From: Paraspadella gotoi
Lineage: Eukaryota; Chaetognatha
Assembly (NCBI GenBank): GCA_051294375.1
Contig: CM119264.1
Span: 16,713,245-16,777,244 of the forward strand
DNA length: 64,000 nt
Direction: 5' to 3'
Shown: piece by piece, positions 1 through 12,870 of the stretch
How positions within the stretch are numbered: position 1 is the stretch's first letter
Layout of the letters: every line of letters starts with the position of its first letter
Notes under the pieces: generated by a model
What the model saw: only the letters and a program-made list of their open reading frames with translations
Told to the model about the DNA's origin: nothing
Database searches by the model: none
Made by a program: the position numbers and the translations under genes

Positions 1-1501
1 TTCGTTTCCTCACTCCTTCATTCCTTCTTTGAATATGAAAGCCGACAATAAATTAAATAACCGAAGCAATTGAAATGTATAAAAACGTAGAAGTAAGCTG
101 TTAAAACGTCAGAACTCGAGAGAAATTAGTTTTTTTAATTGGACTAAATAAAGAAAAAACAACCTTTTTGGGAAAAAAAGCTTTTCGGTCTGTTCCGACT
201 GTAATCGGCTTTAATTATTATATATTTATATTTTGTACTTATCTAAAGTATTCTACTAACCATATATTATTCGTCTGTACGTATATTGTATAATCCGTTT
301 AGGCGCCGGAATAAATAAAGTAAAGACTAAAAGAGTCGCTGATAGTGATTAATTTGCTTCATATTCAAATGAAAGAGACATTTTGTTTGAGCTTAAGCAA
401 ATTGCGTTTTTGGTGATTTCTGTGAGACTTATTGACAGATTGAAAGAGGGAAGAAAAAAAGAAAAGAGAGGGCGAATCAGAGTAGATCATTTAAATATGA
501 TTGAGATGAAAAAAATTTCATAGATCTATGCTGTATGTATTGAAGTCGATCTTTAATTGAAAAAAAATTAATTGGCACATTTTATTTGCACTAATTTTAA
601 TTATCAAGATAAAAATAATTTATTCATAAAGTCAACAAATAACGACCGAAGAGTAAAAACAAGAAAGAAAGAAAGAAAGAAAGAAAGAAGAAAGAAAGAA
701 AGAAAGAAAGAAAGCAAATACAAACAAAAAAGAAACTTTTCTTTAAATGTAAAACAAAAACATTAACAAAACGATAGATGCACGACAGTAGAAACGAAAC
801 AGAGAGCCAATTTATTGAATTAGAAAAGAATCAAAATCAAATAAGTTTTTTCAACCCTTTTTTTCTCCCTTTCTGTCCAGGAGAGGAGTGTTTTCTCTCT
901 TTATCAGGTTTTACGACGCAGTCAGCGCCGACAGCCCCGGCGGCAGCTCGTGTTCAGCTGCCTCGACGGAGCCGTCCGCAGCCCCGGCGGGGCCGCACGC
1001 CCCTGTAGGGCCGTTCTTCGTTTCGTACGGGGCTCGAGAGGAGCTGAGATCCAATGTCTAATAAAAACTTTGAATCGCCCAACTTCATAGGGAACCGCTT
1101 ATTGGATTAAAACTTTATACGAAGACTGACAATTGGGGATTATGAAGAAGTAAGGCGGCGGCGGTGGCGGCGGGAGAGATGTCGACGATCATAATGACGA
1201 CGATAAAGCAGATGAGGAAAGACTTGGTTCTGAAGTTAGTCTGTTTGGTGACAGCATTTCTGTTCTTATGGGATAGTAAAAGAGAGGGTAGGAGAGAGAG
1301 GAGAGACAGAAAAAAGGGAAAAGAGAAAGAAAAACACAGAGAGAGAGAGAGAGGGAAAGAGTGAATCTTTTTATTCTCTACTTTTCTTTTTGCTTTTCAA
1401 CCCGAAAGAAAAGCAAACATAATTTGGAAGACTTAAGGCCGACCAAGCGTTGAGAGCTGAAATACCGGAATATATTGAATCCCTAATATCCGATTCAATC
1501 T

Positions 1502-1576
<75 letters not shown>

Positions 1577-1624
1577 AAAGAAAGAAAGAAAGAAGAAAGA
1601 AAGAAAGAAAGAAAGAAGAAAGAA

Positions 1625-1656
<32 letters not shown>

Positions 1657-1939
1657 CGGACTGAGGTTTATTGCCGCCGAGTTGGTCCCGAAATTTCCAA
1701 TAAAGAAGAAATAAAAATATAGGATAAAGTGGTGAATAGATACGGAGGATTAGTGAGCAGAATAGTAAATTATTTTATTTGAATTTAGATTATTTCGTTT
1801 ATAGAAGAACGAATTTATCAATAAATATGTCCAGTAAAAACGGAAATTGTTTGTATATCAATTAAAGTAAAATAAAAATTCCACTAAATTAAATTAAGAT
1901 TTAAAAAACTACTCAAATAGAAACAACCATCGGAAAGAA

Positions 1940-1980
<41 letters not shown>

Positions 1981-2029
1981 CCATAACAATAATTCAAAAA
2001 AACAATCATCAATCACTCAATCAACTTAC
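1..2029. other. Non-coding DNA with purine microsatellites
   Basis: No exon was recognised here. The stretch is AT-rich and holds GAAA-type tracts near 661-715, (GA)n passing into (GAAA)n at about 1500-1655, and (GA)n at about 1937-1978. A GC-rich patch at about 920-1030 has no recognisable protein in any frame. Downstream exons (transmembrane and death domain) of the p75-like receptor would be expected on the minus strand in this direction, but none was found before the window edge. Confidence 0.6.
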
Positions 2030-2573
2030 CTAAACAAATAGTGTCCTGAATCGCGCTGCACGGTTGTAGCAGGATTTGATTGGCCGCGCACCTGGTACAC
2101 ACGATGCACACCATTGTGGCCGAGTGGACGTCGGAGTAGGTATTGTTAGGGCATCGTCGACAGACAGTGTCAGCCTTGGCGGAGCAGGGCTGGGAGGCGC
2201 CCCAGCCGTGACGGCAAACGTCGCAAGCGCGACACTCTCCGGACGCAGTGTCGAGGAAAAAACCAGTGTCGCACTCACACGTGGCGTCGTGCGTGACGTT
2301 GCATGGCGTCCTGACGCGCGCGTTGACGGGGCATTTCCGACAGGCGCGACAGGGCTTGTAGTGGCCCGAGTCACTGGAGAATGTCTCCCCGTGAACGCAG
2401 AGAGAGCAATCGGTGTTGTTGGTTGGCGAGACGCAGGGCGAGACGACGCCAAATCCCGGGGCGCAGCGGCGACAGCACGTAGCGTCGTTGAGGCGAAACT
2501 CGTTGTCTCGACATGGAACGGGGGAGGGAGATGATGGAGGGGAGGGAGACGAAAAGGCGAGGACGGGGGAACC
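2030..2573 (-). CDS. p75/NGFR-like TNF-receptor ectodomain exon (four cysteine-rich domains)
   Basis: This is one internal exon of 544 bases encoding the ligand-binding ectodomain of a TNF-receptor superfamily protein, most like NGFR/p75NTR. The minus strand reads acceptor CTTTACAG at 2574-2581, an in-phase exon, and donor GTAAGT starting at 2029. After about 20 Pro/Ser-rich residues come 24 cysteines forming four complete six-Cys modules: exon residues about 21-56, 59-99, 101-138 and 141-180. CRD3 carries the p75-like pattern CECDTGFF..GECRACDVC, and CRD4 begins RRCPNNTYSD, very close to the p75 fourth domain. An NNT sequon lies in CRD1. In the known family the protein is a type I membrane receptor for neurotrophin-like or TNF-like ligands. 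The signal peptide, transmembrane and death-domain exons are not seen. The large minus-strand frame over the same DNA that starts near 2599 is a shadow frame. Confidence 0.85.
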
Positions 2574-5273
2574 CTGTAAAGAAGGGGAGAAAATTTCAAT
2601 TAAAAAAAAAAACGTTGCTTTCGATTCTCTTTTTCTTATGCAAATTAAATACTTTTATGCATACTTTTTTTTTTGCATAATTTTATGCAAATTTATACTT
2701 TTTGGTCTCCGCTAGTTAACATCCTCAACCCTCTCTCCGCATGCTCTCATTGCTCCCCAATTGGCTGCCTGACCGCTTAACACATCCCCTCCTTTCTCCC
2801 CTCTTCCAGATTTGAAAGTTTGTATCATAAAAATTTTACGATTTTCCTCCCTTTAAGTTTTGATCCAAAGCGGTCTTTTTTTTTAGCGATAAAAAACAAC
2901 AACGACAAAAAATTTTAAAAGTCCGTTGTATTTTACGACGTATTTCGTAAGGTTGAAACGTCTCCATAACGTTATTCTTTGTGGTAGCAACTAAAATGTT
3001 TATATGACTATCTCCTCAAAGCCAAGCTGAAGTAGTAAATCTTCAAAAAATGGAAAAAGAGGCAACATAAGTAAAGATTTTTCTGTTAGCATAGATTACT
3101 TTTTGTGTTTGGGATAGACCCAAATTTATGATGGCCATTCGAAGTTTTACTGGCTACAAGCATTAAAAACTTTTGCTCTCTTTCCTCAACTTTAAACTTT
3201 TTTATAGTTTGGGCATTTGAACCAATATTTTTAGTTTATCTCTCTCTTTCTCTCTCTGCGTGCATCTCCCCGTTTCCTCTTTTTACACTTTTTTGTTACG
3301 TACATTTATATAAAATAATTCTGATTTCGTTATCTTCTATATCTCTGTCTTCCCCTTTCTGTCTTTAAGAACGCTCTTTTAAATGGCGTTTGTGAGGCGA
3401 TCCAGCCTCTTGCGTTGCGTTCCAACGTTACTCTCTCTCTCTCTGTCGGCGTTGTTGTTATTTGTGTTGCTCTATAACGACCGGGCTGCTGCCTCGTTTC
3501 TGTCTTCTCTCCGCTTTTACGAGTTTTGGAGAAGAAGCGCGATCTCTGGTTATTTTATCGTTTGTTTCAAGGGGGCTTCAGGGTAGTTTATGCCTTTGGA
3601 TGGCTAGTAGGGTTTTTATAATATTTTATGCTTGTGGGGGTTAATCGAGTGGTAATTGTTTATATACTTAGCAATATGAATATCTAAATTCTAGAACTCC
3701 ATTTATCAAATTTCTTAATAAAAAAATTTTCAAGTTTTGAATATTTAAGGATTATTTAATATTCAGTAATTCCGATGCCCAAAAAATAAAACCTGGAAAA
3801 GCCAGTAATTAAAATAAAACTTTTTATCAAATTAGCAAATCTGACCAATGACCATGCAAATTTACAAATAACGAGACCTAGAGCTAATAAACCTTCTAAA
3901 GCCTCCGAAGAATATGATGTGGTATCTTTCCTTTCCCTCGACGAGAGATCTCCGGCGTAAACCTCAGGACTTCCTTCGGGTCTAGGGACATAGCCAGGAC
4001 AGTATGTCAAAGGAAGAAGGGGTTTATTGTGTATCGGGGTCCTTACCCTAAACGACCCCACCCCCGCTGCCCCGTGAGAGATACCGTCCAGCGTCGTCGG
4101 CGAGATGTTTAGATCAAAGAAAACCGGACGAAGAGAAAGCGATTGCCGACTGCGGTCAGAGAGAGAGAGAGAGAGAGAGCGGACTTTTACGACTCTATCA
4201 ATTTGGGTTCGTTTTTATTGTTCCGTCCGACTTTTTTCTTCCAAAAGATTTTGAGTTTCTTTTAAAAATGTCGAATTCCTTCAGCGAACTTTATTGCCTA
4301 CCTTTCGGTAGAGAGCGTCTGGTACAGTAAAATTTGACTTTAACGTCGCCCTTGATTCGCCGAGCGAATCTAGATTATTTGAGCGTTTTTATAGGAACAG
4401 TTTTTTTGGTTAATTTAATTTAGAAGAGTGTTGTCCTTTGACAATATAACGCTTTTGTAAATTTTTTATAACTATATTATAAAAACTACAGACCTGTGCA
4501 AAAAAAACGCACCACTTTATTTCAGACTTTAAAAATCACCCTATATACTTGAATTTTTAATAAAATTTTAAAAGTGATTTAAAGTTTATTGAAAAATGAT
4601 AAGTTTGGCATAAATTTTATTCTAATTGGGTTATCCATTTAGGAGCAATGGTTTTTTAAAATCAAGTACTGCTGAATGTAAAAAAATCTGATAGATTTAA
4701 GACTAATATTTTTCTTCTGATATTTTATAATACTTAAAGTAGATTAAAAATGAAAAAAAAATTATACTGGACATCCGGAGGCATAGCTGGATAACTTGAT
4801 TGCCCCAGAACCCTAAATAATAATCTTAAAGTTATTAAAACATATGATAAAAGACAGGTTCATGATGCTAAAAATGTCTTTATAATCTGGAATTTAAAGT
4901 TATAAAGTGGCGCGTTTTTTTTGTACAGGACTGTATAGTGTATACTCTTCAATTAAATCGACTTTATCATTATCATATGTGATGTTTTACTTTGTTCTTT
5001 TCTCGCCATTTATCTTTCGGTCCCTCTCATCGTGTATCTTCAGTTATTCCTCTTTTTTTAAATTCACAATCGCCGCTCAACAACCCAGATGAGGGTAATG
5101 GTGGGCCACTAAGGGTAGGCAAAATCAGGACAAGGTGCAAAACAATGACAATTCTCTGTCTACTATAACTGCTGGACTGTCTCTGTCTCCGTCTCAATCA
5201 CCATTGTCCGTCACACTCCTCCTCGACGAAAACCGTTGTCGTTGTCTATTATTTTTGCAAACCCATAAAATTT

Positions 5274-5323
<50 letters not shown>

Positions 5324-5654
5324 GACGCCGACTTTGATCTCTGGGTCTCAAATGGAGAAGTTTTAGGGTTTGACACGAAGGCAGTAAAACTCGGGGTTCG
5401 AAGCCCTAAAACTCGAGCGACCCGGCTGGGCACAGATTTTTTACGGCCTCCGATGCCCCGGTATTATTGTTATTACGAGGCCCGGGCCCGGGCGAGGTTC
5501 GAGCCACGCTTTGGAATAGACGGACAGAAAGAGATCGCAAAAATATCTTCTTTGTCTACTACTTTTTTCGCTAATCGTGCATTTACACAAAAGTATCTCT
5601 TCGTGTGGGAATAAACTATTCGTGTTTCTATACGTATATACTATATGCACGACA

Positions 5655-5932
5655 CAGCAAGAGGGATGAAAGAAAGAAAAAAGAAAGAAAGAAAGGAAGG
5701 GAAAAAAAGAGAAAAAAAGAAAAAGTAAGAAAAAAATAAAAATAAAAGAAAAAAAAAGGGAAAAAAGTGACAAAAACAAAGAAAGAAAGAAAGAAAAAAG
5801 TGAAAAAAGAAAGAAAAAAAAGGAAAAAGAAAGAAGAAAAAAATAAAGATAAAAGAAAGAGATAAAGAAAGAAAGATGGAAAGAAAAAAAGACCAAGTAA
5901 AGTAAAAAAGAAAGAAAGAAAGAGGAGGATCT
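5655..5932 (+). repeat. AAAG-rich purine tract
   Basis: About 280 bases made almost wholly of A and G, in GAAA and GAAAA units with irregular interruptions. The long minus-strand frames rich in Phe, Ser and Leu that cross it are products of the low-complexity sequence, not genes. Confidence 0.9.
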
Positions 5933-6389
5933 CTAAAGTGCTCCAAATGACTTTCCTGTTTCTGTTTGAACAGAATGTAATGCTGAGACGTCGGCTTCTT
6001 TGATGTCTCTAGAAACTAGAATCCGGTTATTTGCACTGTTTGCAATAAATTTTATAAATTGATTGGATTTTTTTCCCTTTGAATAGTTAAAATTAAATAT
6101 TAATTAATTAATTCATAATAATTTTCTCCATTCCAATCCTGACTAAAATTATAACCTTTACTGTAAGTTACAAAGGAGTTTTACATTGTTCATGAATTGC
6201 TAATGAGAGAAAGATTGAAAAAAAAAAGGCTTTTGCGTCTTTGTTGTTTTTTTTTTTGCCAATCTTTACGAACTGACACATTGACGTGCGTATTAAAGCA
6301 AATCTAATGACAAGAAAAATGGTCAAAAGTCAAAAAATGTTTTCATGTTTTTCTTTTCATGTTTAGCCGAGGTTGAGTTTTCGGAGCTT

Positions 6390-6429
<40 letters not shown>

Positions 6430-7541
6430 CGGATATTTATGAGTTTTTCGCGGGGGAGAGGGGGAAGAGATTAGTTCAGATAGGGCTGAGGTGGCGTGGG
6501 GAGAGATTTCCAGAAGAAAGCGTGGTTGTGGTAGAGGGGTTTGAGAATAAAAGAAGGGGTCCGCGTGAAGCAAAAACGGCTCGGTTCGGGAAAAAGTTTG
6601 TACGGTTCTTAAAGAACAAAATTCGATTCGCGAATTTAGGCTTCGACTGCAATTATCGGGTGAGTGAAAGCAAAGTCAAAGTATAACGAAAAACTAGCAA
6701 CCGTTTCGTCGTTTTTGTTATTTTACAAACTATAACCTTTCTAATATAATAATTCCTCAATGCCATTTTCGATAATAACCAAACCAATTGAATTTGTAAA
6801 AAAAAAAAAAAAAAGAGTTCACCCATTTTTAACGCAAGTGTGTGAATGATCGCGCGAATTTTTCCATTACCGGGGATGAAAAAGGCGGTTCGGGGAAAGC
6901 TCCGGGCGAGGGAGACCCGAGGGGTGGCCCCGGGGGTGGCGAGGGCGAAAATGAGAGAAAAGCACAGGCAGAGGCATCGTCGAGCGTAAAAACTCGAAAC
7001 GGGATGCAACTCGGTTCCTTCGGCCTTCCCCGGACTCGTAAATATCCCGGGATTTCTCGTTAACGTCATCCGCGCAAACTCTCGTCCCCGATCTCGCTCG
7101 AAAAAAGCGCCGCCAAAGGCCGCTACGTATGATTGGTTGAACGAAGGCTAGCTCGACTATTGATTGGCTTGCTCATCGTTTTGTCTTCGATATCGTTGAA
7201 GGGGTAAGTGAGAGAGACTCGTAACGAAAGAGAGCAGGAGAAATTTGTTAATATTGAAATGTATCAATTTTTTTGGGGGGAAAAATTCTACCAACAACGA
7301 TGAATTTGTTTCCTTGATTAGCACGTTTCCTTTTGACTCTGCGGATTCAAACTTTCAACGATTCTACGTCGCTAAAACTCATATTCTAACGAAAATTTAT
7401 GAATGGATTTTAAATTTTCATGCCTTTAAAATTTTTCAGTCGGTTTAGGAGACTACTTATGAACATACTTTTTTCAGAGATGCTTTGTCTCTGTGTTGTT
7501 TCTTCCTAAAAGACTGGCTATGGGTAATCTCTCCCTCCTAG

Positions 7542-7673
<132 letters not shown>

Positions 7674-8839
7674 CGACTCGAACTTGAAACAGCGTCATAA
7701 AATAGAGGTTTTGACAATCATGGGGAAACGCAGGACGAAATCCAGTCAAAAAGAGGAGGAAGAACAACAGGGCGTAGCGGACGAGGAAATAAGAAGAAAA
7801 AAAGGCAAAGCTTGTGAGAGTTAAGTTTACACAAGTTATAACGAAAGAAAAGTAAAAAAGAGAGAAATTCAGAGTTTACTCGTAATTAAAAACGAAGTCG
7901 CTTTCAATTTAACTGTATCGGAGGCGAGTCGACACTGCACGAGTAAAACGGCCCACAGGCATTTTGGAGATCAATGTTGAGAGATTAAAGAACTCCGTAA
8001 ATTTGTTAAGAGGTGAGAGACGCCGTGGGACACCAGACGGTTCGCCGTTGGTTGGTCTCACTCCGCGGTAAAGTCTGCGCGCTGTATTAAAAAGTGGAAA
8101 AGTTGAAAAAATCGACGTTATCTTTTCGAGCAGAATACAAATACAAAAATAAGTATAAGACAACAGACAAGGAGAATTAAATTTTCTTTTTTTCTCGTTT
8201 GCTTCTTTCGTTACACACAGGAAATCAGCTGCTTGTCTCGTCACGAATGTTTTGATTTTTCTGTCATCGGCTTTTTTGTAACCGACGAACGGGAGGAAAA
8301 AAAAAGATTTAAATTAATAGATTCAAAGTTTTGTTCGCTTTTCGATCTTTTCATACTTTTTTTCGGGTATTCGATCATGAACAAAAAAAAGTTTTGGTTA
8401 TCAAAAAGAAGCTGGGTTTTGGGTAGTGGATGGAGGTAGAGGTGGAGAAAGTATGAAAGCGAGGGCAGTTAAGGGATGACGGAAAAAGATCAAAACGAAA
8501 GATGGCAAAAAATGTAGAATAGTTTTTAAGTATATAAAACTAAATGATCGGAAAGGATTTGTATTTGGAATTGCAGTCAGGAAAGAATGGTGAGAGGGAG
8601 ATTTCAGAAGTGATTTCAGAAGCTTGAGGATCGAAGACTCTCGGAACCAATGAGAAAATCGTACAAATAAAGACGACATCGACCACTTTACACGATTTTC
8701 TCTTTATAAATATTTCTACAAGCGAGATAATTAGTTCTCATAGACACAGACAGACAGACAGAGAAACAGAAAAATCCGTTACGCGTCTCAACAGAAAAAA
8801 GTTATTCATCCTTCGCCTCCTCGACGGTTGGAAGACAGG

Positions 8840-8951
<112 letters not shown>

Positions 8952-11900
8952 GAGACCGTCGACGGGCGGCAAGGTTCTTTCATCTTTGACGCGCGGGGAA
9001 CAAAGGGAAAAAGTTTTGACGACACGACTAGCCGCGATGATCCGCGATGACCTGACCGCCAATCTCGACGCATGGAATAGCGCAGCGCAAGTGGAATGTT
9101 ATTGTTGAAAAGAGGAGGTATTTTCGAGCTTAGAGATCTCAGGTCAAATGATTGGAGAAGGCATGGTTATTATAAAAAAATGCCGCATCGTATTTAGTCT
9201 TGAATTGTGTGTATTGTGAATTTTTGTAATCTAACGAATTAATAAATATTTTTAATATATTTGGGATATAATTGGGACGCAAGGTACAAGCGACTCTTAC
9301 AAGGTTTACATCTAATGACGAGAATCTGAATTTCTCCAACAGCTAGTCAAACAATCAAACAACCAGCCAACAGCAAGCGCTGAACTAAAGTCGCCCCAAT
9401 TTCTGTTTTCGTTCTTCCACGGAGAAATGAAAAGTCAAGTTGATTATTTTTGGCCCCATGAGAATTTCTGGTCTGAAACATTTAAAAAAAGAGGTTAATC
9501 TCTTTCTCTCTCTGTTTGTCTGACTGCCTTTAACGTTTGCGAAAAGAATTAAATTGATTGAATGAAGTCGCAAATGCCCCAAAACAAAAAAAGTTAAGTC
9601 AGTTTTTAAATTACCTTTTTATATTAAAATAAAACGATGGAAACGAGGTCGTTTGTGGATTTGGGAATTATTCTTTGGTTGGGGATGATGGGGAATGCCG
9701 TATGCCCGAAGGGCACAGAGATAGATCCCCAAGCTTCAGCCCAAAGCAATAATATTCTAGGTTTAGAATTTCTTCGGTTCTTCGAAGGAAGAGAGAGAGA
9801 GAACGAAAGAGAGAGAACGAATACAAACGAGATCCTATTCAAAGAGAAAGAAAACACCTTCGGAGAACAGATCCTCGTCGTGTCGCCGCTTTATTACATG
9901 TCAATCATGGAAGAAAAAAAATAAGACCCATCGAGTATTTGGCATTTTAGCAGCTTTTGTTTGTTTATTTTAGGAAATGAAAATAAATACTAGAGGAATG
10001 GAAGTTTGGGAGCGGGTAAAGTATGGGAGGTTAAAGAAAAGTAAAGAGTGGACTGCACAACTTATAATATCTTGAAAATTTGGTTCATTTCCGAAAACAA
10101 TACTGATTGGGAAACATTTCTAATTATTTTACTAAATAATAATTATCTTCTGTAATAAATTTTAACAAACAAATTTTAACCAATAAGTCATGAGACCAAA
10201 AAAAAGCCTAAAACTTATCCAGAACAGAGACTGCATTGACAGACTAAAAATTTATATTAAGCAAAAGGAACGTCATCGCATGTCGACGGGAGATTTACAA
10301 GTGAACCGAGGATCGCTAATGACGGGCGATAGTATTCTGTGAACCTCGAAAAAAGTCCGGATCTCAGCGATTATTACTTTTCTAAGCGAACAGTGAATAC
10401 CGATAGACTTACCATTGCGTTTAGAATTAACATGAGGGGGACAACACGAAGAGAAATCCAATTCAAAGACATTTTCCTTTTTTTCAAAAGTTGACGTTGG
10501 GTGCGGTATTCCTGATGAATCGTGATCATAAAATTCCGTTAATTTTTTTATGATAAAATAGTTAGGAGAGATTCGAGGTTCTGTTCATCGAGATTTCGAG
10601 GCAATCGTCAAGAGATTAAGGGAAAATCGCAAGTTTGAACCATTCATCGGATTCGTCGTGGCGTTCGTTCGTTCATTTAAATCATCACCGTATTCCAATG
10701 GTCCGCGATAATGATTACCACGATCACCGTGTTCGCAAAAGCGCTTTTCAAAACGAGTTATTTTTTTTTTATCCACTTGATCCGGGGTGGAAAAAGATAT
10801 AAGGAAAAGCGAGAGCGAGTTAGAAGAGAGAGAGAGAGAGACACGAAGACGGGGTGAGAGACGGAGTAAGAACTGTGATAAAAAACAAAGTTTTTGTGTT
10901 GATCCTTTTTTCCCTCGTCTCTCTCCTCTTCCGCCTCCTCTTCTTCTTCCTCCTCTTCCTTTCCCGATTCTCTCCTCGTCGACAAGGAGAAGAAAAGGAC
11001 TCCATTTCATCGACGTGGGATGCAGCTGATACTGCTTCGCCGTCCCTGCTGACTTTCTGTTGCGACGCTGTCGTTACTTTTCGGACCATCCTGCAGCGGG
11101 TGCGGCAGCCGAGTTATAAGGATTTTTTTAGTTATCTTGTTTACTAGTAAATCAACATAGAAAAATTAACTAAATTAGTAGTATATTTATAGATAAGAAG
11201 CACAGCCTATTTGAATAATATTGACGTTTCTTGCAGGTTAACAAAGGCACAAAGCAAGACTTGCCAACGCCGCAGCGTTTTTCGGCCCAGCAATATAGAG
11301 GAGAGAGAGAAAGAGAAAGATTTCCTCTCAAGTCTACAAACCCTTTTCAATGGACCGAGCGGCAAATTACTTCAATGTGTAACAAAGAAAACTCGTCTTT
11401 TCGAGGACGAGTCGCAGCCATGAACAATCCCGGGACTCGTTCATTTGAAGTCGCCTCCCCGTCATACGTCGGGCCGATTCATGTTCCGCGATCTGATAGA
11501 ACCGACAAATCGAAAGAGTGACGTTTCCCCGTCGAGCGATCTGCCGATCATCCAGTTAATTCCAGTTATGGATATCAATTTTCGCATGCATATAATTAAA
11601 TATTGTTTACTTAATCATTAATGTACATACGGAGTTTATTTCGGTGACGTTAAAATATAGTTAATAACATTGAGTATATTCATTTATTTGATGATTCCCG
11701 AGAAATATATTGGACTGGGGATAAAAATTTTTAAACCATTTTACTAATAACCCGAATCTTCTGAATTTTTCGAGATAAATTCATAGTTCTATTCATCATT
11801 TTTTTTTTATCAATCAATATAGAAAAAAAAGACAAAGAAAATGTGTTACGCCGCAGTGACTTTCTAATGTTAACAGCGGACAGTGGAAATATTTCGGGAT

Positions 11901-12639
11901 GATCATGTGACGACACAAGAATAAAACGAACAAAAACATATTATCGCTCATAACGCCAAACATTGTTTAACAACTTTGAAATGAATATACAAAAAACTTT
12001 TTTTCTGCAAGAAATAAAGAAAGACAACAATATTATATGTTCGCGAGAAAAGTACAATTATAAAAAGGAGTTTTTAGAATCCAAAAACCAAGATGGTAAT
12101 ACATATCTGATATCGACACTTTTTTATCACTGATGATTGCAAAATAATACTTTTTCTCAAAAACCGGTAGAGGACGGACTAAATCACTTACAAAAAACAA
12201 ATGGTCACTGCGAGCGAAAATATCTTCAAAAATTAAGAACTTTTAGAAAAAAATAAAAGCCCGAGCAAAGTCATTGACGCAAAAATTTACTTTATTACTT
12301 TACTAATAATATTAGTTACTTCCCTTTTCTATCGGTGTGTCTGTCTGTCGGTCTGTCCCACTTACGTTTAAATGCTTAAAACTCTGGTAAAACTTCATCA
12401 ATTATATTCATATTTGGTAGAAGGGTTGGTACCATAAGACCTTTAATGCACAATATGAAATATGTAATATCACCTTAAAAAGCGTTCAATGACCAGAAAT
12501 TCAAATTTTTTTAAGTTTATAAAGATATTACTATGAATATGATAATGTTCCGCTAAAAAATTCGTTAATCCCAGAATTTAATTTTAATTTCAATATTGAA
12601 CCTAAATATATTTTTAAATTCATAAACAAATTCCAATCT

Positions 12640-12870
12640 CTAATCCTTAATTCCTAACACTAACCTTTATCCCTAACTTCTAACCCAAACCTGTATCCCT
12701 AAATACTAATAGTATTAGTTTAGGTATTTGGGCGAAGAACTAGTATTAACTAGTTCTTAACCCAAATACCTAATCCTAATCACTAACCAAGTCACTAACC
12801 TTAATCACTAACTTAATGCCTAACTTTATCCCTAACCCTAACTCTTAGCCTAATCTTTAATTAAAAAAAT
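12640..12870 (+). repeat. Degenerate telomere-like CCTAA repeats
   Basis: A run of imperfect units such as CCCTAAC, CCTAATC and CACTAACC. It looks like a decayed interstitial (CCCTAA)n tract or an AT-rich minisatellite built on the same word. A related G-strand version (GGTTAGGGTTAAGGG) occurs near 53.1 and 56.7 kb. Confidence 0.6.

Noticed and set aside
1450-1722. Arg/Glu/Lys repeat open frames (also near 7.5, 8.8, 18.7, 19.7, 21.6, 29.3 and 33.5 kb)
   Set aside because: They are translations of (GA)n, (CT)n, (AAAG)n or (AAAAG)n microsatellites, open in all frames of the repeat, with no start context or splice logic.
2030-2599. Minus-strand 189-residue frame over the receptor exon
   Set aside because: It is a shadow; the Cys-rich frame of the same strand carries the TNF-receptor domains with matching splice sites.
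3756-4061. Minus-strand 101-residue frame (peptide with PEGSPEVYAGDLSSRERK)
   Set aside because: No family recognised, no good splice sites; its end runs into AT-rich DNA. Kept out of the gene list.
5385-5432. tRNA-like GGGGTTCGAAGCCC
   Set aside because: B-box-like word within non-tRNA sequence; no cloverleaf possible.
5441-5946. Phe/Leu/Ser-rich minus-strand frames resembling membrane proteins
   Set aside because: Direct product of the AAAG-rich purine tract; composition only.
9637-9924. Plus-strand 95-residue frame with a signal-peptide-like start
   Set aside because: The second half is GA-repeat (REREN) and there is no homology, no splice site and no neighbouring exon.
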